Part shown: positions 52,691 to 62,885 of the stretch, piece by piece
How the letters are laid out: the number at the start of each line of letters is the position of its first letter
Numbering within the stretch: position 1 is the first letter of the stretch
Assembly: GCF_028583425.1 (NCBI RefSeq)
Contig: NC_072798.1
Location: forward strand, 12,278,501-12,342,500
Length of the DNA stretch: 64,000 bases
From: Eublepharis macularius
Taxonomy: Eukaryota; Chordata; Lepidosauria; Squamata; Eublepharidae
Direction: 5' to 3'
Position numbers and translations under genes: made by a program
The notes under the pieces: generated by a model
Told to the model about the DNA's origin: nothing
Database searches by the model: none
The model's input: only the letters and a program-made list of their open reading frames with translations

Positions 52691-53239
52691 TCCATTATCC
52701 TGACTACCTGCTGCAAGTTTGTCCATTACACCCTTCCAAAGTATGGCTGTTCTGGCTGAATCCCTTTCCAAAAACATCTTTGCACATTCCAGTAACAATG
52801 GAGCAGAAAGAGATCGGCGATGCCGATAAGGAGTTCGCAGTGCTGTTGGGACATGTTATGCCAATGCAGCTTCCTGCTTGGGCCAATAGCCCTTTCAGTG
52901 CTAAACAATGGTAGCGTTTGGTCCTGCCTTTCGTAGGTGGGTGGTGATATTCTGCTCGGCAGTGCACTTCCCCTGCCTTCCTGATCGTGATGAGAACATC
53001 AGGCGGCGACTTCAGAAACTTGTAAAATAATGCGAGGTGGCATCTTTGGGCATGTTCCAACCCGTGCCCAGACTATCCTGAGTGTGTCCCTGCAATAGGC
53101 CTTCTCCTACAGCCTGGTAGTTCTTCCCCATCGCTGCAATTCTCTGTGCGACGTTCTCTTCCCTTAAGAGCTTGGGTTGCATGGCCGTTAAAAGAACAGG
53201 CTGTGACTGGGGAGGTTCTGGGTTTTTTCTTCAAATCTT
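52691..53239. other. Nothing recognised
   Basis: An open frame ending at 52914 (MEQKEIGDADKEF) has no recognised family. Confidence 0.35.
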
Positions 53240-53800
53240 GTTTCTCTTTTTTAATGTTTTCTTACAACAATACAACATTAACATAAAATACAAATATAAA
53301 GAGGGAAGGGGAACAAGAAAGAGGATATACCAATTAATACTTTTTACAAGCTTGTCAGATTCGTTACTTAGTTGATAATTCTTTCGTATTACCTTTATCT
53401 TTACTAAATTTGTAAATTCAATCTTTATAGCATGTATCCCCGTTACTTCAGCATAATATTTATTGCCTACCATAGAATTCTAATTTTCGTATCCACAGAT
53501 CACTAACTTTGACTTCTCTTTCACATACAGAAAGTCCATGAAAGGTTGCCAGATCTTCGTAAACTTGGCTGTTGATTTCTCTCTTAACAACCCCATTAAT
53601 TTTGCCATTTCCTCAATCTTCAACATCTTAACTAATTACTCATCTATTGCTGGAAGCTTATCCGATTTCCAATATTGTGCATAAACTATTTTTGCTGCTA
53701 TTGTCATATATCTAATTAGAATTCCAACTTCACTTCTTGGTGACGTTTCCACTAAACTCTGTAGGCACGTCTCTGGCTTTAGTTGTAGATTAATCTTTAG
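53240..53800 (-). pseudogene. L1 LINE ORF2 C-terminal remnant
   Basis: On the - strand from about 53790 it translates as MTIAAKIVYAQYWKSDKLPA and, after an in-frame TAA, KMLKIEEMAKLMGLLREKS and FTKIWQPFMDFL. This is the L1 ORF2 tail (AARIIYA-WK..., AKLT-L). It is inactive. Confidence 0.8.
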
Positions 53801-53890
53801 TACTCAGATCTTGTTTCTTCTTACTGCTAGGCAAGACAGCCTCTCAGCGTCCACAATCCAATTTGGAATATCAGGACATTGGTGATTACA

Positions 53891-54082
53891 GCCGTTTTCA
53901 CACATCTTTATCCTTGCGCAAAATCGCACAAAACTCACGGAACGACAGCATCTTCGTGGCGCCATTTCTGGTGTCATCGCACCGTGAAACGGAACCATTA
54001 TAGGAAATCACACGGTGAAGATGCCATCGTTTCGTGAGCTTTGTGCGATTTTGCGCAAGGGTAAAGACGTGTGAAAACGGCC
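53891..54082. mobile_element. Hairpin MITE (GGCCGTTTTCACACATC family)
   Basis: GCCGTTTTCACACATCTTTA and its inverse TAAAGACGTGTGAAAACGGC bound the element. The arms include TTGCGCAAAATCGCACAAA. Palindromic CpG-rich arms are typical of the hairpin MITEs here. Confidence 0.85.
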
Positions 54083-54332
54083 TTAGCTACATTACAACAT
54101 CATTGTAAGAAATAAAGTCAGATCACACCCTGCTATGATGGGGCGATCCCCAATCCCCCCAAATCCTTCTCCTTGGCTTTATTGAACTGAACTGTCTGAA
54201 CTGAACAGCCCCTGCTGTTTTTAAATGTTGTTGTTATCTGCCTGAGCCCATTTGTGGGGAGGGCAGAATATAAAATCAATCGGTCAGTCAATCTTTGCCT
54301 TCCTCTTGCTGGCTCCCTCTTTTACCAGTTCT
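54083..54332. other. Unrecognised, LINE-like phrase
   Basis: GTTGTTATCTGCCTGAGCCC near 54231 is like the end of an L2-type LINE. Nothing else was seen. Confidence 0.35.
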
Positions 54333-54349
54333 TCTCCCCTCACTGTCAT

Positions 54350-54554
54350 AAAGAGTCCAGCAGCACCTTTAAGTCTAACCAACTTCACTGCAGCATAAGC
54401 TTTTGAGAACCACAGCTCTCTTCATCAGATTCTGACGAAGAGAGCTGTGGTTCTCGAAAGCTTATGCAGCAGTGAAGTTGGTTAGTCTTAAAGGTGCTGC
54501 TGGACTCTTTACGATTTTGCTACTACAGACTAACACGGCTAACTCCTCTGGATC
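54350..54554. mobile_element. Penelope-like inverted pair with a 17-bp target duplication
   Basis: A reversed arm (AAAGAGTCCAGCAGCACCTT) faces a forward arm ending GCTGCTGGACTCTTT, with a 44-bp extension on the right only (GATTTTGCTACTACAGAC ...). A 17-bp duplication with one mismatch (TCTCCCCTCACTGTCAT / ...CTATCAT) lies at 54333-54349 and 54555-54571. The forward core is CTGACGA (54432-54438), a GAGAGC/GTTCTC stem and GAAA (54456-54459). The reverse core has lost GAAA. Confidence 0.85.
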
Positions 54555-54753
54555 TCTCCCCTCACTATCATCCCCTTTTCTGGGAGCCATTTGAATAGAT
54601 ACAACAACCCCAAATGATTTTTTGAACTCCATTTTTTTTTTAAAAAAATCTGTTTATACTTAGATATTGTTCTAACTTTTGGGGGGGTTGGCAGCCCCAC
54701 CTATCGAGAACATACCATGCCACTTTTTGGAAGCACTGCTCTCTGCTTCTTAG

Positions 54754-54872
54754 TAAAGAGTCTAGTAGAACCTTTAAGACTAATCAACTTTATAGTAGCA
54801 TAAACTTTTGAGAACCACAGCTCTCTTCATCAGATGCATCGAAGAGAGCTGTGGCTCTCAAAAGCTTATGCT
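54754..54872. mobile_element. Penelope-like inverted pair, truncated right arm
   Basis: The left arm AAAGAGTCTAGTAGAACCTT meets GAAGAGAGCTGTGGCTCTCA, AAAGCTTATGCT. Both cores are broken (CTGATGA partly deleted on the right, GAAA lost). Confidence 0.75.
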
Positions 54873-55095
54873 GTTCTAGGAGGGAGCAACTACCTTCAAA
54901 GCGCTGAATGGTCTGGGGCCAGGATGCTAAAGGGCCACCATCTTTTATATGTTCTTGCCTGGCCACTGAAATCTTCCCTAAAGACCTTTCTTCGTGTGCC
55001 CCACCTGCTGAGTTAAGGTGGGTGGTTATAGAACTGCAGGCCTTCTCTGCGTTGGCACTCTGTGTATAGAAATGCCTCCTGGTGGGGGTTTACCT
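54873..55095 (+). mobile_element. L2-like LINE 3' fragment (sense)
   Basis: CAAAGCGCTGAATGGTCTGG, GGCCACTGAAATCTTCCC and CAGGCCTTCTCTGCGTTGGC match the L2-like 3' region. Confidence 0.5.
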
Positions 55096-55209
55096 GATAC
55101 CGAATCTTAACTTTAAGGCACTGGGAGAAAATGGTTGTCATCCAGGCTTTTGATGGAGTAAGGTTTTTTTGGAAGGGAGGATGGAGTTCTTAGATTTGGG
55201 CTTTTTGAC

Positions 55210-55425
55210 TCGCAGAAGAAAAATAGCTGTGGCTCAGTGGCAGAGCACCTGCTTGGAATGCAGAAGTTCCCAGGTTCAATCCCAGGCGCCTCCATTCAGA
55301 AGGATCAGGTGGTTGGTGATGTGAAAGAACCACACCTGAGACCCTGAAGAGCTGCTGTCGGTAGACTTGCCAATGCAGTGCTGGCACCTCATTGGAAGCT
55401 TTGGGGGGGTGCTAATTGGCATCAC
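55210..55425 (+). repeat. tRNA-like SINE (GTGGCTCAGTGG family)
   Basis: The box-A region reads AGCTGTGGCTCAGTGGCAGA and the box B GGTTCAATCCC. The body GAGACCCTGAAGAGCTGCTG is typical. Confidence 0.85.
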
Positions 55426-55429
55426 TAAT

Positions 55430-55500
55430 GCTGTGACGTCACTTCTGGTGCAAACCAGGAAGTGACATCACTTCTGGTGCAAACCAGGAAGTGATGTCAT
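55430..55500 (+). repeat. Tandem 27-bp duplication with CRE-like sites
   Basis: TCACTTCTGGTGCAAACCAG is repeated at a spacing of about 27 bp. TGACGTCA (perfect CRE) lies at 55434-55441, with TGACATCA and TGATGTCA variants further on. Confidence 0.75.
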
Positions 55501-55711
55501 TATGTTGCTGCAATGCTCTAGAATTCCACTGAAATGCTATGGTTCTATGCCAGTATTTCCCCCCTGCCAACCTACCGAGCGGTGGCAGGGGACCAGAGAT
55601 ATGGAGCAGGAAATCTTTTGCCAAACTGGAATACCTGGTAAGTCTAACTAAATAGACAGTAGTGACTTTGATAGACCAGCAGTATTGAGTGTAAGGCAGC
55701 TTTGTGTGTTC

Positions 55712-55874
55712 ATAGAGATTTGGGGGCAGAGCTTAGGGAGGGGGGACTTTGGAGAGAGTGCTCAATGAGGTATAATGCCACAGAGTCCAGACTGGGAATC
55801 TGACCTCCGGAGACTGGAGATCAGTTGTACTTCTAGGAGATCTCCAGGCCCTACCTGGAGATTGGCAAGCCTAG
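55712..55874. mobile_element. hAT-type MITE (TAGGGTTGCCA family), left-truncated
   Basis: The core GATTTGGGGGCAGAGCTTAG and the end GGAGATTGGCAAGCCTAG are present. The left terminal repeat is missing. Confidence 0.7.
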
Positions 55875-56404
55875 CTTATGTGAAGACCCAGACTGCCATG
55901 TTAAGTCATTATTGGTTTGGTAACTTTTTTTAAAAAGTTACAACCGTTTTTCTAACTGTTACCCTGTGCATGAAGCCATATATGTTGAAAGGGCAGATTA
56001 TAAAACTTATAACTAGGATAATATGTATTTATCCACGTTTTAAACACTAAAAGTGCTGTTTCAGTGTGAAGTGTTCTCATCTTCCAACTCAGCAACAATA
56101 CAATAGCGGAAGGATAGATGATAAAAAGAACACGAATTGATTCATTGTTGAGAAAAAGGTATGTGAAAATAGAGCAGTAGACAATTATTTATCAAATGTA
56201 CTTCTTTTCCCTTCCCTGTCCTTCCTCTAAGGACCTCAGTGATGTACCTTGGGATTATTTAAGAGTTATTTTCCCTGTTGTGCGAGAGAGATCAAACGGA
56301 GAAGTGGCACTTGTTTCTGGGTCACTGCTGCTGAGTAGGTTCTTCAAACCAGATCTCTTCCAGCCTAAATCTAGCATGACAGGATTAGAATTTTCTATTT
56401 ATTT
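55875..56404. other. Nothing recognised
   Basis: No feature was identified. Confidence 0.4.
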
Positions 56405-56461
56405 TATTTTACTTAATTTATACCCCTCCTTTCTTCCCAGTGAGGACCCAAAGCAATCTAC

Positions 56462-56579
56462 GGGCCAAGCTACACATGATGAATGACACTTGAACGGCAA
56501 GTGGATTGAGTGGAGGGCAAGTGAACAGGGAGAAATACACTTGCCGTTCAAGTGTCATTCGTCACTTGTAGCTTGGCCC
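56462..56579. mobile_element. Short hairpin MITE (GGGCCAAGCTAC family)
   Basis: It runs GGGCCAAGCTACACATGATG to CACTTGTAGCTTGGCCC with arms matching the element at 33995. TA flanks the ends on both sides, but a duplication is not proven. Confidence 0.87.
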
Positions 56580-56719
56580 TATATTGTTCTTCTCTCCTTC
56601 ATTTTATCCTCACAACAACCCTGCGAGGTAGGTTAGGCTGAGAGTTTGTAGTTGATCTGGTTACCCAGCAAGCTTCCATGGCAGAGCTGGGATTCGAACC
56701 TGGGCTTCCCAGATTGTAG

Positions 56720-57127
56720 AAGAAAAGAAGAACCAGGTACAAGGTGAAGAAATGTATTCAAGTTTTGTAGATGCCTACATGTTTTGCTTAAAAGCTTTGT
56801 CAGGGGATCTGTTATGGTATAAAAACATGATTTATCTAATGATTTCTCAAATGAGAACTCTCATATAGTAAAATTAGAAACATTAAAATATAATACATAA
56901 ACATCTATCCAACATAAAATATAATACATAAACATTGGATGGATGTTTATGCATTTTAATGTTTTCAATTTTACTATATGACTGTTCTCATTTGATAAAT
57001 CATGTTTTTAATGTCATAACAGCTCCTCCGACGAAGCTTTTAAGCGAAACGCATAGAATTTAATCCTACAAAATTACACCCGGTTCTTCTTATCTTCTGC
57101 ATACTGGTGCAGCCATTGTTTCCCCAA
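56720..57127. mobile_element. Third Penelope-like family: inverted pair with hammerhead-like core
   Basis: The left AAGAACCAGGTACAAGGTG and right CACCCGGTTCTTCTTATCT ends are inverted. The right side alone carries the extension GCATACTGGTGCAGCC. A 7-bp duplication ATTGTAG flanks it (56713-56719 and 57128-57134). On the + strand CCGACGA (57028-57034), a GCTT/AAGC stem and GAAAC (57046-57050) form the core. The mirror copy reads CTGACAA...AAAAC and is dead. Confidence 0.75.
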
Positions 57128-57165
57128 ATTGTAGCTCGACACTTTAAACCCGCTACGCCACACTG

Positions 57166-57539
57166 GTTCTTGATTGCTCATGCTGTCTCAAAAGTTTAAC
57201 CTCTTATACTTCAAATCACCCCTCTCAAATCATAAAATGGGACTGAAAGATCTTTGGTTTACGTAAAATTGTGGTAAATACATTAATTTGAGTATGAGGA
57301 AACCTGGGCTTCTTTCTGTGTCCCAGCATAGCTCTCTGTTGCAAAGATTACTCTCACCCCAATAGGTATCTTACCCAGTTTTCCCTAACCTGACATTCTC
57401 CTCCCCACGTGAGCTGTGGTAGATCGTCCTGTGGCTTGCCATGCGCAAGTCTAGATGAGGTGGCAGAGATGTGTAATGAGGATTGCTTGGCATGTGCCTC
57501 AGATCATGTGGGAATGTACTCCTGTCACTGACCTTGAGA
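57166..57539. other. Nothing recognised
   Basis: No feature was identified. Confidence 0.4.
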
Positions 57540-57770
57540 TCCAGTGTGATGTAATAGTGAGGTATTGATCTACAATTGGGGAAATCCAGCTTCATATCCC
57601 TGTTAGTCCATGAATCTTAATCAATGACCCCTCCCCCTGCCCCGGGCCTGCCTCTTCTCTTATCCTAATCTACTTCACAAGGTTGTTGTGATGGTAAAAT
57701 AGAGGACAAGAGAACCCTGTGTGCCTCCCAGAGCTCCTTGGAGGAAAAGCAGAACAAAAAATTCATTTAT
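57540..57770 (+). repeat. tRNA-like SINE, old copy
   Basis: AATCTACTTCACAAGGTTGT, TGTGATGGTAAAATAGAGGA and GCTCCTTGGAGGAAAAGCAG remain of the body. Confidence 0.55.
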
Positions 57771-58589
57771 TCCTCCGTAGTCCATCTTTCTGAAAAAGAC
57801 ACAAACAAGATTATAACAATATTATAATTTCTGCAGCCTGCGTTCAAATGGCCTGCAATCTAGAACAGGTTGGCCGAAACTGTTAGATTGCACCTTTGGC
57901 CTTCTGGGAAGCATAAGGAAAAATGAAAGTAGCAATATATTAAAAAATAGGAGCGAATCAAACCGAATGGAAAATACAAGCCGCTTATGTACAAGCTTGA
58001 GAGCAGAGGGAAAACGTCGATTTGTTTACTTTATTCGTGGCCTGCCTTTCTTGCTAGATTCACAGCAGGTTGCAGAATAAAAGCAATGTATGGAATGGAT
58101 TAAAACTTGCTTTGTTTTGCTAGTAAAGTATTAGGTTTACTGTGGTAATGTACTCCTACAGCGAGCGTTACAGAATAAAAACTGTGTACTCATGCGTACA
58201 ATGAACTTGGACATCCAAAAAAATAATAGGAGCTGGGGGATCAGACGGGTGGTCTATCGAATCCGACATCGTGTCTCGCACAGTGACCACTCAGTTACTC
58301 TGGAGGGCCAACAACAGGGCATAGAAGGCCAAGGCCTTCTCCAACGTTGCCTCCTGGCACCGAGATTCAGACATTTACTGCCTCTGCATGTGCATTCGCT
58401 GTGGCTAGGAGCCGCTGATAGACAGACTCCTCCTCCCCGACTCTGTCTAATCCCCTTTTAAAGCTATCTATGCCTGTGGCCACCACGACATCCAGTGAAC
58501 AATGTTGTAGTACAGAATTAAACACAATGTGAACAACACACTGCCTAAGGCAAAGTATACTATAAACCGTGTAGTGAGTAGAATTACAA
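57771..58589. other. Unrecognised; repeated phrase
   Basis: The phrase GGATTAAAACTTGCTTTGTT, TTGCTAGTAAAGTATTAGG and TTTACTGTGG (58097-58145) recurs at 61521. The remainder is unassigned. Confidence 0.4.
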
Positions 58590-59060
58590 AGGAAGAGAAA
58601 GACAATGCGGTAAAAGCTTGAAGAATAATTGCAATAACCTACAGTAATATTGCATTATAATGAAGCTGTTCCATTCGACGAGGATCCTAATCGCTTTACA
58701 AAAATTGCCCTTCCGGATAATTCTGTTTTGCACATTCTGCGGAGTGAACAGCACACGGCCTAAGGCCAAGTATTCTGTTTTGCACATTCTGCGGAATGAT
58801 TGGCGTATGGGGACATTCCGGACCTCCTCAGGAAGGGCATTCCGCAAGGTGAGAGCAACCACAGAGAACTTGCAGCGGTTCTTCCTACCCATTTGCAGGG
58901 TGGTGCCTTGCTGTCATGGCAGAACATGGCAGGGAGAGGCGGTCCTTCAGGTATGTGAATCCACGGCCATAAAGGGCTTTGTATGAGATAGCACCTTGAA
59001 TTCAATTGTAAGATGTCATTTATGTTAACGAAACCAGAGATTAAGTTTAGATGAAGCACT
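58590..59060 (-). mobile_element. L2-like LINE 3' fragment (antisense)
   Basis: GGAAGGGCATTCCGCAAGGT, GAGAGCAACCACAGAGAACT and CATAAAGGGCTTTGTATGAG are the reverse of the L2-like tail. A 27-bp phrase TTCTGTTTTGCACATTCTGC occurs twice (58721 and 58769). Confidence 0.6.
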
Positions 59061-59150
59061 AGGTAAACAGCCAACAGAACCCTGTTTGGGCAGTGTTACC
59101 TAGTGATGGGGGTGTCAAGGAACCCTACAAGCACAATTTCAGTTAAAGCT

Positions 59151-59352
59151 GGGAGACAGTGTGGTATAGTGGTTAGAGTCCAGTAGGCATCCAGTGGTTA
59201 GAGTCCCCAGTCTGAAACCCCATTTTGCCATGGAAGAGTGCTGAGTGACCTTGGGCCAGCCATGCCCTCTCAGCCTAACCTACCTCACAGGGTTGTTGTG
59301 GGGGTAAAACAGAGGAGGATGTCCCCACGGGGGAACAAGGCAGGCTATAAAC
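59151..59352 (+). repeat. tRNA-like SINE with internal duplication
   Basis: GTGGTATAGTGGTTAGAGTC is followed 45 bp on by CCAGTGGTTAGAGTC, so the head is partly duplicated. The body CTCACAGGGTTGTTGTGGGG is standard. Confidence 0.82.
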
Positions 59353-59661
59353 TGAGTTCCAGAGGACTTAGCCGTGTTAGTCTGTAGTAGCAAAATTGAA
59401 AAGAGTCCAGTAGCACCTTTAAGACTAACCAACTTTACTGTAGCATAACCTTTCGAGAATCATAGTTCTCGCATCTGACGAAGAGAACTGTGATTCTCGA
59501 AAGCTTATGCTACAATAAAGTTGGTTAGTCTTAAAGGTGCTACTGGACTCTTTTTGATTTTTCTTCATCATGCATCTGACAAAGAGAGCTGTGGTTCTCG
59601 AAAGCTTATGCTACAGTAAAGTTGGTTAGTCTTAAAGGTGCAACTGGACTCTTTTCGATTT
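59353..59661. mobile_element. Penelope-like triplet: one inverted and two direct units
   Basis: A reversed unit with the extension (CCAGAGGACTTAGCCGTG) is followed by two forward units (CTGACGA then CTGACAA). The flanks TATAAAC (59346-59352 and 59662-59668) form a 7-bp duplication within the SINE. The first forward core is intact (CTGACGA, GAGAA/TTCTC, GAAA); the second has lost the conserved G. Confidence 0.8.
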
Positions 59662-59668
59662 TATAAAC

Positions 59669-60605
59669 ACAGTAAATCAGTTCATTTTTAGGGTGCCACA
59701 ATAATCCCTTTTAGTTTTGCTACAAGAGAATAATACAGCTACGCCCACTGTGGTGTGAACAAAATTCACCGCAACCACAACTTGGTTTTAATTTGGAAAT
59801 TCAAAGAGCCCCCCCCCCCCCTTCTCTCTCTCTCTCTCCTTTTCTTTCAAAGGGAAGTTAACTTTTAATTGCCATTTGGGATCTGCTCCTTCGAGGTGGA
59901 GCAGAGGTGGAAGGCTGTTTTTGCTTCCTGTGACAGCTGTCAGGCATATTAAAAAGCCTCTCCTTGATCTGTTGTCGGAATCCCGGCACACCAGGCCCTC
60001 AAGCGCTTGTCTGGCGTGCTCTAGGGATGGATTAAATTGCTTTCGTAAGGCATTCTTGGGCTCGGGTGCCCCCAGGGCACCTTGCGTCTGGTATCTGTTT
60101 GCTTCAGCTTTTTTTTGCACGGGGTGTTAAAACCATTGAGAGTGTGTGCGCACAGGAGGTTGGAACGAAGGCGAGCTTCCTTGCACCCGCACTGGCCACT
60201 CCAGGGCTTCGGAGGACAGGTGTGCTGTGCTCGGGCCTCGCATCTGCTCCAGGCCCTGCCTCTTGACTCTCAGATATCCGGTACTGTGTGGAACAACCGA
60301 TAAGCAAAGAAAGAGCTTCCGTATCATCCGATATGCTGTGCTTGCTTTGTGGGATGATCTTTTAAAGAGAGGGCAAAGTACCGACTCGCGCAGATGGCAT
60401 CGTTAGCTGGAAATCTTGGTAATAGGAAGTCCTTTGGTGGGATTTCCTGCTGTATTTCCATATGAGCTGCTACCATCCGTGGTCCCCAGGGATCGCTGGA
60501 AGCATATTTTATTGCAGCGTAGTCTATGAAACACATGGTATGGCATCTGCGACTGCCCCTTTTTGCTAATCAGCACTTGATCTGGCAGTGCCAGGTGATG
60601 AATTA
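59669..60605. other. Nothing recognised
   Basis: A C-run followed by a CT-rich stretch lies at 59808-59846. Several overlapping frames at 60060-60400 are on both strands and look like chance. Confidence 0.4.
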
Positions 60606-60822
60606 AGGTTGCCAGCTCTGGTTTGGGAAATTCTTGGAGATGGGGGGGGCGGTGCCTGGGGAGCAGAGAGTTTGAAGAGGGAAGTCAGCTCAGAAGAGAT
60701 TTAATGCCGTTGAATCGTCTCTCCAAAGCTGCCTTTTCCTCCAGGTGAACTGATCTTTGTGGTCTGGAGATCAGTTGTAATTCTGGGAGAACTTCAGGCT
60801 CCACCTGGAGGTTGGCAACCCT
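60606..60822. mobile_element. hAT-type MITE (TAGGGTTGCCA family)
   Basis: It runs AAGGTTGCCAGCTCTGG to GAGGTTGGCAACCCTG with the usual core. Confidence 0.82.
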
Positions 60823-62460
60823 GTGGTGACTATGGATATGTGAACTAGTCCTTTGGTTGAATGGCACCATTGCCAACTTGCCCCTCTCTCTGTGAGACTT
60901 GTGTAATTTTGTTTTAATTTTGTAGGATTTTTAGCTAGCTGATTTGAGGAGGACAGTGAAAAGTGGAATATTATTATTTAGAGAATTTGGGTCCCTACCC
61001 ATTTCCTGATTCTGTTGTGCAAATACTCATTTAGGGTGCTTATTTCGCATGGTGCTTAACAGTCAGAAAGATGGCAAATCGAGGGCACAGTGAACATAAT
61101 GCCTTAATAAAGTGCGGTGGTCCAAGAATTTTATTTCTGCAGACATGTACTTGGGAGAAAGCCCCATGGGACATACCTCTCATTAAATAAGCATCGGGTT
61201 TGGGCATCAGAGAATAATTTAGTTGCCACAAAAGAATCAGATGGCCCATTTACTATGCAAATGCAGGAAAAAAATAGCTCTAAGGTTACATCTATATGAC
61301 AGGACACAATAGGCTTAATAGTTGTTCTTTCTTCCTTGGGAACTATATAGTAAGAGCTGACATGGATCTTTTTTACATAATTCTCAGCATCGTTGCCAAA
61401 CTACAGTTCCCAGTGTCCTTTGGGAAAAGGGACAGCAGTTGAACTGGTATAAAAATACAGGTCCTGAGAGTGAAATCTGGTCATATGCAAGGATAAAATG
61501 GTTGTAACTTTTCCCCAACTGGATTAAAACTTCCTTTGTTTTGTTAGTAAAGTATTAGGTTTACTGTGGCTTTTTTGGACATCTCATCTACATAATTCAG
61601 ATATCTCCCTCTCCCGCCCCCCTAATTTTCTTAAGTGCACTGAACTCTGACATTGGTGAAACAAAGCTTATCTTTGAATGCATTCCATTTTGGAAGAGTC
61701 AGTTTCCTAACTATTAACACTAGCTTTCAAATGCAAAAAAAAAAAATGGATTTTTTTTGGTGCATTCATTAATGGCATTACTTCAGTGACCATTTGTGCC
61801 CCCCCTCCTCAAAATCATTTTAGGATCTTATTAAAAAATGCAAGGAAATAACTGCTAATTCTCCGAAGCTCTTAATCCCCTGGACGAGAATGAGCAGGCT
61901 AATAGCTGTAGGAGAAGTTTCTCTTATGAGAGATTGCACCTTGCTCAGGTTTAAAGTGGGGTTGAGTTAACTAGAGATCAGTGGCTGGTGGCCACTGGGT
62001 CAAATTAACCTGCAGGTGATGGTATCTTAACTCCTCAACCCATCCTTTATTAGCAGGCAAAAAAGGGGAAAGACCGGATTATATAAATCTGATTTATTTC
62101 AATGCATCCAGATTCTTTCTTGGGGAACGATAAAAAAAATTTTAAAATCTTTATTCTCACAGTACAAACTTAAGTGTACAGAAAGTCATTTTAGCACAGC
62201 CTGAAGTTTCCTAGAAGCTTTCTTCCCCTCACCCCAGTCTTACATTTTTGTGCCCTGATTGGCTGTTGCTTTGAGCCCCCCTTTAACAGAAGAATAATTT
62301 GCTGAGTGCCAAGTGCCAACCTCTTTGTTTCCAGAAAGCAGGCTTTGGGATACAAAAGAATGAAGAAGCAGTTGGTCAGGGCTACAAGATGACCTAAAAT
62401 GTATTGGGGAGGATAGTATAGAATGGGAGTGTATGATTGTGTTGGAGGGGGGCTGAAGTC
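60823..62460. other. Nothing recognised except a repeated phrase
   Basis: 1.6 kb. The phrase at 58097 recurs at 61521-61569 (GGATTAAAACTTCCTTTGTT). Low-complexity A and T runs occur near 61737 and 62125. Confidence 0.4.
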
Positions 62461-62720
62461 AGGGCTGGATCTAGGGGGCCACCAAAGAGAGGGCACCGGG
62501 CGTGGCTGCTGGCACGCTGTGGAACTGGTAGCGACAGTGTGAGTGGCTGAGCGGGAGGGCTGGGATGGGACAGCTGGCTCGCAGCTGCTGGACCAGAGCA
62601 CGCAGAATCATGGGGGCACTCCCGGGGGGCTGCTGCGCCCTGTGCAATGACGTCACTTCGGAAGTGATGTCATCACATGGTCATGAGAGCGTGTGTGTGT
62701 GGTCACAGGGGTGCCAACAT
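62461..62720. repeat. Unclassified CpG-rich repeat (CAGGGCTGGATCTAGGG start)
   Basis: The start CAGGGCTGGATCTAGGG resembles hAT ends, but no partner terminus was confirmed. It includes TGACGTCACTTC then GGAAGTGATGTCATC at 62648-62674. Confidence 0.45.
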
Positions 62721-62885
62721 CCCAGGATTGCCCCTGGGTGCCTGCGACCAACGCTATGGCACTGGCTGAAGTTGAGGGGAATTATGCTGGCTTGGAGGGA
62801 AAGTTCTTGGTGAATCAGGAGCACGTTTTACAGGTAAAGAAATGTCCAAATGTCCACTATTCATTCTATGATGGAGTGGGCTGTC

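Larger units (their letters stand above)
56405..57165 (-). repeat. tRNA-like SINE (antisense) carrying two insertions
   Basis: The SINE reads ACTTAATTTATACCC, GAGGACCCAAAGCAATCTA (interrupted at 56461-56580), TCCTCACAACAACCCTGCGA, GATTCGAACCTGGGCTTCCC (interrupted at 56720-57127), GTAGCTCGACACTTTAAACC and ACGCCACACTGG. Two independent elements entered the same SINE. Confidence 0.82.

Noticed and set aside
52799..52917. Short frame MEQKEIGDADKEFAVLLG as a coding exon
   Set aside because: No acceptor or donor of quality around it and no recognised protein family.
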